NCBI GenBank assembly: GCA_021292165.1
Contig: JAHFWL010001240.1
Coordinates: forward strand, 92,793 to 156,792
Direction: 5' to 3'
From: Shinisaurus crocodilurus
Lineage: Eukaryota > Chordata > Lepidosauria > Squamata > Shinisauridae
DNA length: 64,000 nucleotides
Shown here: positions 49,576 to 56,877 of the stretch, piece after piece
Position numbering within the stretch: position 1 is the stretch's first letter
Layout of the letters: every line of letters starts with the position of its first letter
Notes under the pieces: generated by a model
The model's database searches: none
The model's input: the letters and a program-made list of their open reading frames with translations, nothing else
Told to the model about the DNA's origin: nothing
Position numbers and translations under genes: made by a program

Positions 49576-52500
49576 TTTCTCCCTGGCGGAATGGAGATAA
49601 AACAACTGGCTACTAAAAAATTAAGGGGCTTCTGAGGTGTATATTTATGACCTTATCTACACTTGAACATACATGGCTAGATATTGTTCCAGTTTTTATC
49701 CTTGAGTAATGGCACTCGTGAGATTCCCTTCTAGTTGGCAGGCTTTTTGCTTTGCTCTGGGCTGAAGCCTCATTCATTTCCTCCCCTCCTTGTTTCTGAA
49801 GCTTTGTTTACCACTCAGTGCTTATTTCACCATCGGCACAGTGCAAGGCCCTACGCAGAATACAATTGACACAGTGCTGCTCAGTCAAATGAGGCAAGCT
49901 GCGTTTAAAGGACGGCTTCACGGAGCACAGGGTCAGAATGGGGCAGGAGAGGTGCAAATGGTACACGAGAGGCGATGGAGGAGGAAGTCCTTGGGGAAGC
50001 TGGCTGGACTGCTAGAATAGGGGAGACTGTTCTAAGATGTCAGCGGCAGCAACATAGCATCCACATCCATGGCACCAGTCTGACATTAATAGTATTGCCC
50101 TGTGGAATGCTGGGCCTAAGAGCTAAGCTTCAGATCCTAGTAAAATAAAGCCTAACTTGCTGGCAGACACGCTGGCGGTTTTGCCTTCTCAAGAAAGTGT
50201 CAGATTTTGTTTCTTTGCAGGAAAGTAGATTTGAGTCTACACTCGAATAGAGAGATGATATTCATTGCTTCATAAGATTTAGGCCTTTTATGGACAAATA
50301 GCTGTATCCCTTTCTGGACTTGTACCATTTCAGATGTAATTGAGACTGTCGCAGGATTGAATATGAATCCCCCAAAGTGGCTTGTATCACTTTAGAAGGA
50401 GAGGCTTACAAACTCAGATGACAAGAGTGGCGGGGAAATAGACATTTATCTCCAGCCAGAGCCATGGCTCTTACTTATATAGATTGCTGCAACTGGTTCA
50501 GCAGCCCTTGTTCTTCTGACCAGTTGCAGAGGCTTGAGAGTGCTTCCCCTCACCTCTGTAGTCCCTGGGCAATTGGAGCGGAATGCTCTTTCTGGCATAG
50601 AGAGGGACACCAGCTCCCTGCACCTGCTCATTATTTAGCCCGTGGGTGGGGCCAGACTGGTATTCCACTCGCTATGATGTTCTTCTGGGAGGCAGTTGGT
50701 GGAACCTCCCAGAAGCTCTTATTCCTCCGGTCAATGGATGGAGCCAGAACATGCCTTCCCTCCTTTCTGCAGTCCCAGGGCAGCTTTCAAGATGCATTCC
50801 GCCTACCTGTGTTCTGAAGTGGTATATTCCAGGGCGAGCAGAAAGAAGGCCAGCTCATGGGGGGTGGGGGGAGTGTAGTGGAAGTCCACAAAAGGTGCAT
50901 GAGTCTTTATTCTGTCCAGCAATACAAAAACTGTTTCAGTGCACTCCAAGCACCAAAGGCTCTTCATTAGGAGAAAAGCTACAAGAATAAACGTGTGAAG
51001 TAGGTAGTATCACTCTACACCACCACCCCTTTTATGTGTTGCCTCAGAATAGTCTTGATTCCTGTTTTATCTGATGCATCAAGATTGTGTTTGAACTCAT
51101 TTTGTGTCTTGGCTGTTCTTAACAAGCTTTTCCCTCTCCACAGCACGCATCGTCAGATGTAGAAAGAATGATCCTGGGTAATAAATGTGATATGAATGAG
51201 AAAAGACAAGTTTCAAAAGAAAAGGGAGAAAAGGTAAATCTACAGCTACAAATTAACAATTCTTTGGATGTGATTTTTAACATTCTCGATGTCCTTTCTT
51301 GCATCACTTTTTCTTTTGATGCGGTGACAACTAAGCATTCATAATGCATTCTAATACCCTGATTTCTGTGCTCATCTGGGGGTGGCCTCTGAGTTGGGTG
51401 AGACAGAGGTTTCCCTTAAGTATCTCAGAACTAGCATTATTGGGATGAAAGAATCAGAATAGGACTGCAGGCCATAATTTGCTACTTGTCAAAATCATGA
51501 GCTACAACAATTTAAATCGGAGTTTAAAATTTACCTTAGACTAGACCAGTGTTCTCCAACCTTGGGTCCCCAGATGTTTTTGGCCTATAACTCCCAGCAT
51601 GCTGGCTGGGGTATGCTGGGAGTTGTAGGCCAAAAACATCTGGGGACCCAAGGACTAGAACACTGGACTAGACCGTGTGGAATGCTGCAGCTAGATGGGT
51701 TCAAGAAGGTAAGTTTTATGAGGCCTTGGATTGGCTCAACTTGAGTTTTTACAATTGCTTTCAGAAAAACTCAGGTAATTTCCAGTTTAATCCAAGGCGA
51801 GTTTCCTAGAGCTCACCCATCTCTAAAAAACACCAAGCTAGTTAAAGCCACTGCCACCAGTATGCATTGCTGGTTGTACTGGGTAGTAGGCTAGCATCTT
51901 ATAAAGGGTGGAATTGACATTACAAAGGGTGAGCACTAATATAATGTGTGGTAAGTCTTGCATTTTAAACTATTGACTGAAAATGGAAAAACAGTACAGC
52001 GTGTCTGAATGCAGTGGCTGGAATCCAAAATGCCCGTGGTGTTTCTCATGTGCACGGGGCCTCCTCAGCCCCACCATTCCTAGTGCAGTCCATCCCTGGC
52101 CCCAAAGGTTGGGGGCATGCCAGAGTGAAATCCCAAGAGCTGTCAGGGCCTCCTACCAGACAGAAAAACAGATCAGCACACACGCCACGCATGTGGAAGT
52201 GCTTGGCTTCCTGGGATGCCAGCCAAAGCATGTAATAGTTTGAGGGCAATAGAAGTGGTATTGGCCTTTCCGCAAACCCCGCTTGCAGCTTTTTTATCAT
52301 TCCGCAGCTGATAGTTGGACAAGTAGGTGAACTGACTGCATATTGACAATTGACTTTTTAAATGCTTATGATGGCCTCTTAATACTCCTACAGCTAGCAA
52401 TCGATTATGGAATCAAATTTCTGGAGACAAGTGCAAAATCGAGCATAAATGTGGAAGAGGTAAGAGTGACTTGAATTGCTAGCAACCTGTTGGGCACCTG

Positions 52501-55500
52501 GTAGTTACAATATTTTCCAGTGTTTAACTCTGCATTTAGGATGTGTATCTTAATCATAAATATGCACTCAACAATGTCCTGATTTTACACAGGTGGGGAG
52601 GCTCAATTGCTGTGGTGGCCAAACCTTCCCCTGAGCTTTCCGGCACGCGCGGTGTCCTCGGGGATGTGGCCGTGGGGAGCTGAGGGGGGCAGCAGCTTCT
52701 CCTCCCTCACAAGCAGTATGAGTTCTTGCCTCCTGCCCAGTGACTGTGGAAGCATCGCAGAAGTTTGGAGAAGGACCATATTACACTGGCAGAGCACATG
52801 CTTTTGCATGCATGAGGTCCCAGGTTCAGAGGCTGAGAGATGAGAAAGGCTCTCTCTCACTCTCTCCCCCGGGGGGCGGGGGGAGAATCCCCATGTTATC
52901 TCCAATCTGGAGACAAGCCAGGGGCTCCCCACACCACTTGGCTGAGGCTTGTGGGAGCTGGATCCTGCGAGTCATGGCCAAGTCCCTTCCCACGCTGCGA
53001 GCACCCTGATCGGGGAGGAGCAGCCAGACTCCACTGGAGCCATCTCCTGCAAGTCCTGGCTCACCCATCAGGGTGCAAGTTGCACGGGAAGGAGCCGCTC
53101 ACCGTCGCTGGTGCCTGGAAGAGCAAGCTCCGGCAGGCGCTGACCAGATCACACTCCATGCGTCTCTCTCTGCATGGGTGAAAAAAACCTGTGTGGGAGT
53201 GCAGCTGACGACATCATTGGAGGGGGTGGAGCTTCGGGGAGGGCCCCCAGCCCTTCACGTCACCCAGCCTGCCGGGCTTGGTCCTGGAGGTTATCCAGGC
53301 CCTGGGCCAAAAGTGGTTGCTCCCCGCTGATATAGGGACTGTGCTGCAGTTTTTCTTCTCTAGAGCCTGATGCTTAGTGAAAGAAGACCTTGCCCTTCCC
53401 CCAGATTATTTGCATGTGCCAGAAAACTCAAGGGAAGGACTCTATCTTATTTCACTTTGTGTTTGGTTCTGCAGAAAGCAGATCTAGCATGAGACTCTTG
53501 CAAGGCTTCTGCCCTCTGCAGAGCAAAATAGGTCCTCTTCCTTTTCCTGTGCTCCCTGCAACTCTCAGAATGAAGGGAGGTGGGAGTGGTCAGCTCTGTG
53601 GGCTTCATATACACGAGGGCCTGACAGATGTTATCCGTGATTTTACAACAGAAAATGGTGACCCTCATAACGCTACTTTCAGAAGCCTCTCAGAAGATTA
53701 AGTGGTCATCACGTGCAACTTTTTGCACCTGCATGGGTCTGTCAGAGTGTACATTAGTCATATTCCCAGCAGTAGGAGGAGATTATATTTGCCCGTCTGG
53801 TCCCTTAAGGATATGCCTCTTCTTTGATTGTAATCCTGCTTGAAATCTTGTGAATGCTTTCTGTTCCATGATTTTCCTGTGTGTTAATCCGGGGTGAAGG
53901 TGCTGCAACCTATATTAAAATTCTGCAAATATAAAGTAGAATCTCATGTTAGTCCTACGTGGAGTAAACCCAATGAAATGAATGGGAATTAAATTAGTCA
54001 CAACTAGCATCTCAATGGGTCTACTCCACATAGGACTAACATTGGCTGCTAGCCATAGAATGTCAGCATGTATACTTAAAGTGTCAGAACAGTTTCTAAG
54101 CTGATGTTGCTTCTAAGCTCATGAACACTGTGCTGCCGTTCTGTATTTATAGCCATAATAGATTCTAGGTTTTTAATTTTAAATATTTGACACTGTTAAT
54201 GTGTTCCTTGCATATTCCTGTCATTAGGTAGTGTGTTTCTAACTTAATATTCTATGAAAACATTTGTTTTAAAGAGTAATGCTGTAACTTTTTAATTAAT
54301 AATACTGCATTAAATAGTTAGAAGTGTTTTTGTTCCTGCATGGAGCTGATGGTCCTTCAAATCTGTTCAATGGCACCATTAAAAAAAAGAGATTGGGGGG
54401 GAGGCACCTTGATCACCAGGACACGGGAGGATAATAAAATGTTCTCTGGACCAAATGAGTTTAGCTGCATTGAGTTGAAACTCTTTATTTGTATGTGTTG
54501 ACATTTTTTCTTGACAAAATTGGAGCCTTGTAATAGCTTAGTGGGGATATATGTAGGTGATGATGATCTCGCTTTGCCTTGATCTGTGCCTCTTCTCAGA
54601 ATGTTTAGCTTCTTAATCATTTGGCTGTGAACTGTCAGACATCAGTTGACCAAACTAATAAAAATATAAGCTTAATATGCAGCGGTGGTGCATCAAAACT
54701 GTTGGAGTAACATATTGCCTATGAAATGAGTGTGTTCCAGTCCCCCTGCCCATACCCCCATCTTTCAGGCACGCACTTGAGGCGGATTTCTAGAGTCCTT
54801 TTCTGCCGTCAGAATGAGGTGATGTGGCAGACATATGTCCGTGAAATGAGATAAACTGCTCGGGAAGGCCATTCTTTGGGCCAGGGACATAGTCTTAAGC
54901 AGGAGGTGCTTGGACGAAGTCATAAAGATGGCACTTCCGCTCTGAGGCCTGTTTAGGATTTTGTTTTGCTTTTTAAAATTTATTATGGTAAACACTTTAG
55001 GTATTGGGTGCCCACTTTCCAAGGGGTCTCTTACTCCTCAAAAGTAATGTATTGCAATTCTCCAAAAAGAGTTCACCCTGCGTTCCAGGTGCCTAAGATG
55101 TAATTATCTAAAGTTAGCTTGCCAATCATGTCATGTTTGTCTGATAACTCTTTTTCTTGGTTCTAGGCTTTCTTCACTCTTGCACGGGATATTATGACAA
55201 AACTCAACAGAAAAATGGTTGGTTTCTCTTGTTATCTGTATCTCGTGATTGATATACCTTGTATAGTATGCAGGAATCACAGGTTTTGCTTCAGTGGCCA
55301 GTCAGAATTTTGTACTCGGCAGCAAACCCAACTCTTCAAGGGAATGGGGTCTTCCCTGATGTTATGCTGACCTTTGGAAGCATTTCAGGGCATCTGTGAA
55401 GCTGAGCCCAGCGGTGATGAGCCCCCTTCTGCCCAGCTCATTGCTGAGGAGGGGCTCCTTCCCTGCTTGGCTCAGCTTCATTCTGGCCAATCAGGGGAGA

Positions 55501-56877
55501 AGGATGCTTGCTTTAGACTGGTGAGCAAATTTGTGAACCTTTGTCTATGCGTAGGAAGAAGCCCCTTTAGCCTTCTGAAACATGTATCCTTCTACTTTAT
55601 GTTTCAATAGAAGAACAGGGAACTGGAATAAACATTATGGTACAAAGCATACTCGAAAGCAAGGCAGTTGTTACCATTGTCCGAACTGAAATGCACGTTT
55701 TGAAGAAACTATGTAGTGTGTTCCAGTGGGAATGTGCAGGTTACTGTTCCTTCCCTTGTGCTCAAAAGCAACATTCTGCACTGTCCCTTCTCAAGTTCTG
55801 CATTTATGAGGCCCGCAGCCCAAGTGGTCTGCAAAGCTTGTAACTGACCCACAGTGCTGTCGGAGCTTATCTGGTGAGAACCAGCAGGGTGGTTGTCTTT
55901 TTCTGGGAGGACTCCCCCCTCCTCTGGGCATCTCTCCATCAAAGACGGAAGTAAAAGAGGATGAGATGAGACCACCGTGCATCTACAGCTGTTCTTTTGC
56001 ACAACTCCTTTTAGTTACACTGGGGCTAGCCCAGTGTTCTCCAACCTTGGGTCCCCAGATGTTTTTGGCCTACAACTCCCAGCATGCCCCAGCCAGCGTA
56101 GCTGGCTGGGGCATGCTGGGAGTTGTAGGCCAAAAACATCTGGGGACCCAAGGTTGGAGAACACTGGGCTAGTGTGTACCCCATTATTTCCCAAATGCCT
56201 GATAGCTGGGGCATGCTTTCTTCTGAATTCATATTGGAAGCAGATTTCACTGTTAACCCCGAGATGTTTTACTATTAGAGTGAAAACTACTCTCCACCAC
56301 CCACCCTGTGGGTTTATTTGAGTCTCTGTTCTGGACTTCACTTCTGATTGGAAGGATGCAAGCACAGATTAGTGACTCGTGCAGGGCTGCAACAGGCAGT
56401 CACCTTTGAGGCAGGTAACTGTCCGGCATCTCTGTGTTAGTTGTGATTAAATGCTCCAGATGGGACAGAACTGCATCACTCCAGCAGAGGCTGATCGCAA
56501 GGAGGCACAGTCAGAGCGGTGAACCATACAGAGATACAGTGGTCAGCCTCTGAGGGAGGGCACTTTGGGCTCCTAGGATCCATTAGTTTCCTACCACATG
56601 TTCACCCATGTAATTGCTTGAGTGCAGTTTTGGGTACACCAGTACACATTTAGACAGACAGTGTGTATTACTAATTTTTTTTTTTATTGGATTTGAGTAT
56701 TGTGTGAGGGCAAAAAGAATCCAAAAGCTTTGTTCATTCATGATAATGCAACGTGTATCTTTTTCTTCTTGTGTGTCTCCTTAGAATGACAACAGTTCAG
56801 CAGGTGCAAGCGGGCCAGTGAAAATAACAGAAAACAGATCAAAGAAGAGCAGCTTCTTTCGATGCACGCTGCTTTGA
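27340..56877 (+). CDS. RAB8B: RAB8B, Ras-related small GTPase
   Basis: The coding exons are 27340-27463, 46199-46259, 47286-47346, 49150-49227, 51144-51233, 52394-52459, 55167-55217 and 56785-56877. They join to 207 aa, identical in length to human RAB8B. The protein is a membrane-anchored GTPase of the Rab8/Rab10/Rab13 group, acting in post-Golgi and recycling traffic, cilium formation and cell junctions. Visible motifs: P-loop G15-DSGVGK-T22, switch I Thr40, switch II D63TAGQE68, Thr72 (the site equivalent to the LRRK2-phosphorylated residue of Rab8A), N121KCD124, E149TSAK153, and the C-terminal C204-TLL for prenylation. The hypervariable tail (178-203, with [14 protein letters not shown]) marks Rab8B and not Rab8A. 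All junctions are GT-AG. The exon 7 donor (GTTGGT) is weak. Intron 1 is 18.7 kb and full of repeats. Confidence 0.97.
27464..29200 (+). other. RAB8B intron 1, CpG-rich beginning
   Basis: GC-rich DNA continues for about 800 bp past exon 1 with a (CT)n run (27680-27712), G runs, and an (AC)n at 28319-28337. A LINE-tail-like stretch with TTACAATCCAAGGAAAG is at 28405-28500. I see no second gene. Confidence 0.6.
29210..29880 (-). mobile_element. CR1 LINE 3' end, interrupted by a SINE
   Basis: On the plus strand CTAGTTCCCACAGTGGCCAA (3' end), AGCCATTGATAACCGTATCC, AAATTCCATAGTTGTTTATC and TGTGAAGAAGTGCTTCC are the inverted CR1 3' region. The same order occurs at 61263-61620. The 163-bp element at 29416-29578 is inserted in it. 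Confidence 0.8.
29416..29578 (-). mobile_element. 5S rRNA-headed SINE with CR1 tail, copy B
   Basis: It is inserted into an older CR1 copy between two ACTAG repeats (29411-29415 and 29579-29583). The minus strand 29553-29497 matches 5S rRNA through AGCTAAGCAGGATC and ATGGGAGACC. The tail matches CR1 (GTTGGACTCGATGGCCTTGT, then TATGAATTCTATGAAT at the 3' end). The target duplication defines both ends. Confidence 0.85.
29955..30095 (-). mobile_element. LINE-tail fragment with TTTATTTATTT
   Basis: TTTATTTATTTATTTCATTT and ATACCGCCCAATAGCCGAAG followed by GGTGGTTTACAACAATTAAC is the inverted 3' end of an L2-like LINE or a SINE that uses it. Confidence 0.55.
30090..30550 (-). mobile_element. CR1 LINE 3' fragment
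   Basis: The minus strand reads the last CR1 ORF2 residues: [19 protein letters not shown], then [20 protein letters not shown] and [13 protein letters not shown]. The 3'UTR is GTTGGACTCGATGGCCTTGT and a TCTATGATTCTATT end. The reading frame over 85 codons is unbroken, so this copy is relatively young. Confidence 0.9.
31930..32160 (+). mobile_element. SINE remnant split by a hAT MITE
   Basis: The SINE text TTTATACTGGGTCAGACTAT and TTGGTCCATCTAGTT continues after the MITE with ATCTAGTTCAATATTGTCTG. The MITE at 31977-32099 therefore landed in the older SINE. Confidence 0.75.
31977..32099. mobile_element. hAT MITE, 123 bp, perfect 8-bp duplication
   Basis: The ends CAGGGCTCTCCAACCTTGGG and CCCAAGGTTGGAGAGCCCTG are inverted. 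Perfect ATCTAGTT duplications flank it at 31969-31976 and 32100-32107, with the CTAG centre favoured by hAT elements. This appears to be the non-palindromic relative of the CAGTGTTCTCC family. Confidence 0.92.
32600..32621. repeat. (GT)n microsatellite
   Basis: A short GT run of about nine units in RAB8B intron 1. Confidence 0.85.
33010..33335. mobile_element. DNA-transposon remnant with GGTTCATATGACA end
   Basis: CCTGGTTCATATGACATGAT begins a stretch with internal inverted repeats. GTTGTTTGAGGGT, at 33154, pairs with ACCCTCAAACAAC, at 33219. The end GTGCAAACAGTCCC is degraded. It is related to the element at 19436. Confidence 0.5.
33340..34960 (+). other. RAB8B intron 1, unremarkable stretch
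   Basis: AT-rich intronic sequence. A short GCAATCC-type interspersed repeat sits at 34670-34755. No exon or gene is seen. Confidence 0.55.
34975..35048 (-). mobile_element. Half-size hAT MITE with 8-bp duplication
   Basis: A single arm runs to GGTTGGAGAACACTG. The flanks CTCCAGAC (34967-34974) and CTCAAGAC (35049-35056) match at 7 of 8 bases. Confidence 0.85.
35351..35364. repeat. C homopolymer
   Basis: A run of about 14 C in RAB8B intron 1. It may vary in length or be a sequencing artefact. Confidence 0.85.
36600..36797 (+). mobile_element. Sauria SINE lacking its 5' head
   Basis: It starts within GGAGATCCGGGTTCTAGTCC (B box) and continues to GGCGGGGTATAAATATAAAA. The first 40 bases of the head are missing. 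Confidence 0.87.
36800..39990 (+). other. RAB8B intron 1, middle
   Basis: No gene is seen. Most of it is non-repetitive by eye. A stretch at 39213-39285 is related to 40516-40597 (see findings). Confidence 0.5.
39997..40250. mobile_element. Tc1/mariner-type (Tigger-like) MITE
   Basis: The element begins TACAGTCATGCCTTGGATTG and ends CAATCCAAGGTATTACTGTA. These are inverted repeats starting CAG and flanked by TA dinucleotides, as in pogo/Tigger elements. It is about 254 bp and has no transposase. An AAATA run lies in the middle. Confidence 0.85.
40679..40708. repeat. (GT)n microsatellite
   Basis: About 15 GT units in RAB8B intron 1. Confidence 0.93.
41020..41088 (+). mobile_element. Solo hAT MITE, 69 bp, perfect 8-bp duplication
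   Basis: The element CAGTGTTCTCC...CCAGCCTG is bracketed by perfect TTATACCT duplications (41012-41019 and 41089-41096). It shows that one arm alone is a complete transposed unit, and that CAG/CTG are its only terminal inverted bases. Confidence 0.93.
41756..41995 (-). mobile_element. Sauria SINE, full length
   Basis: Inverted: TTTATTTATTATATTTATAC, CCCGCC, the body, and GGGACTAGAACCTGGATCTC (B box) to CACTACGCCACACTGGCT. It is joined directly to a CR1 RT fragment at 41996. Confidence 0.92.
41996..42100 (-). mobile_element. CR1-type RT fragment, first copy
   Basis: GCCATTTCGATGCCCATTCT and CCCAGCTTGGGGAGATCCTT are inverted LINE ORF2 ([13 protein letters not shown]). A longer copy follows the second SINE at 42577. 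Confidence 0.8.
42345..42576 (-). mobile_element. Sauria SINE, full length (second composite)
   Basis: It has the same orientation, structure and flanking LINE as 41756-41995. The tail is TTATTTATTTTATTATATTT, and the head ends at CACTATGCTACACTACACTA. Confidence 0.92.
42577..42792 (-). mobile_element. CR1-type reverse transcriptase fragment
   Basis: The minus strand reads [20 protein letters not shown], then [12 protein letters not shown] and [12 protein letters not shown]. The catalytic box is LADD instead of F/YADD. The frame is open for 70 codons with neither end of the gene. Confidence 0.9.
42800..45860 (+). other. RAB8B intron 1, 3' part
   Basis: No gene is seen. A MITE end with AACATCTGGGGACCCAGGGT and GGAGAACACTG sits at 43852-43881. 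A LINE-tail-like stretch with ATATCGCCCGTCATCAG is at 45300-45370. Confidence 0.5.
45861..45914. repeat. (CA)n and (CCA)n microsatellites
   Basis: About 15 CA units are followed by CTACCACCACCACCACCACC, 290 bp upstream of RAB8B exon 2. Confidence 0.93.
46199..46259 (+). CDS. RAB8B: RAB8B coding exon 2
   Basis: The acceptor is CCTCCCAG|GAATTG and the donor is CAGATATG|GTAAGT. It encodes [19 protein letters not shown], the interswitch hairpin with the effector-binding surface. Confidence 0.96.
47286..47346 (+). CDS. RAB8B: RAB8B coding exon 3 (switch II)
   Basis: The acceptor is GGTTTACAG|GGATAC and the donor is GCCATG|GTGAGT. It encodes [20 protein letters not shown], with the catalytic Gln67 and Thr72. 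Confidence 0.97.
48080..48345 (+). mobile_element. CR1-like 3'UTR fragment
   Basis: CAGGGGTACCTGGTTGGCC, then GGTGCTGGACTAGGTAGGCC and TGGCCTGATCCAGCAGGGCT are the usual CR1 3' end, the sense counterpart of 61263-61330. Confidence 0.75.
48530..48810 (+). mobile_element. L2-like LINE 3' end
   Basis: GTTGTGGAACTCCCTCCCCA encodes the WNSLP block. It is followed by the LINE 3'UTR (GTACATCATCTTGAATACTC) and AATAAATACATC. The frames are broken. Confidence 0.75.
49150..49227 (+). CDS. RAB8B: RAB8B coding exon 4
   Basis: The acceptor is TTTCTCTAG|GGAATA and the donor is GAAGAG|GTAGGT. It encodes [20 protein letters not shown] and IRNIEE, identical to human. Confidence 0.97.
49531..49578. repeat. 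(TTTA)n microsatellite
   Basis: About 12 units of TTTA in RAB8B intron 4, probably the poly(A)-like end of an inverted retroelement. Confidence 0.93.
51144..51233 (+). CDS. RAB8B: RAB8B coding exon 5 (NKCD)
   Basis: The acceptor is TCTCCACAG|CACGCA and the donor is GAAAAG|GTAAAT. It carries the guanine-specificity motif N121KCD124. Confidence 0.97.
51547..51665. mobile_element. Palindromic hAT MITE with perfect duplication
   Basis: The 119-bp inverted repeat is flanked by perfect GACTAGAC copies (51539-51546 and 51666-51673). Its right arm near the end reads CCAAGGACTAGAACACTG, where the consensus has CCAAGGTTGGAGAACACTG. The centre is shorter than in the other palindromes. It is in RAB8B intron 5. 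Confidence 0.93.
52394..52459 (+). CDS. RAB8B: RAB8B coding exon 6 (ETSAK)
   Basis: The acceptor is CTCCTACAG|CTAGCA and the donor is GAAGAG|GTAAGA. It carries ETSAK (149-153). Residue 156-region SSINVEE differs from human SSANVEE by one residue. Confidence 0.97.
52460..55166 (+). other. RAB8B intron 6
   Basis: A GC-rich block at 52600-53330 contains a SINE piece (GAGGTCCCAGGTTCAGAGGC) but no recognisable exon. The repeat at 53946-54054 is listed separately. Confidence 0.5.
53946..54054. repeat. MITE-like inverted repeat
   Basis: ATGTTAGTCCTACGTGGAGT and ACTCCACATAGGACTAACAT are inverted ends 109 bp apart. It is a sister of 26936-27058. The class is uncertain. Confidence 0.75.
55167..55217 (+). 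CDS. RAB8B: RAB8B coding exon 7
   Basis: The acceptor is GGTTCTAG|GCTTTC. The donor is AAAATG|GTTGGT, which lacks the usual A/G at +3 and A at +4. The 17 codons read [17 protein letters not shown]. The weak donor could allow skipping. Confidence 0.95.
56032..56166. mobile_element. Palindromic hAT MITE, intron 7 copy
   Basis: This is a 135-bp near-perfect inverted repeat CAGTGTTCTCC to GGAGAACACTG, with arms identical across almost their whole length. The flanks GGCTAGCC and GGCTAGTG share 6 of 8 bases with a CTAG centre. It lies in RAB8B intron 7, so it is transcribed. Confidence 0.9.
56785..56877 (+). CDS. RAB8B: RAB8B terminal coding exon 8
   Basis: The acceptor is TCTCCTTAG|AATGAC and the TGA is at 56875-56877. 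It encodes the hypervariable tail and the prenylation signal CTLL. Human has CSLL. Confidence 0.97.
   Translation, partial: NDNSSAGASGPVKITENRSKKSSFFRCTLL

Larger units (their letters stand above)
46260..51143 (+). other. RAB8B: RAB8B introns 2-4
   Basis: Between exons at 47286 and 49150 the introns hold a CR1 3' fragment, an L2-like LINE tail and an (ATTT)n tract, listed separately. A G run lies at 47006-47016. The remainder shows no gene. Confidence 0.55.

Noticed and set aside
50464..50990. Two overlapping frames of about 115 aa in RAB8B intron 4
   Set aside because: No similarity that I recognise, no splice support, and the region is intronic.
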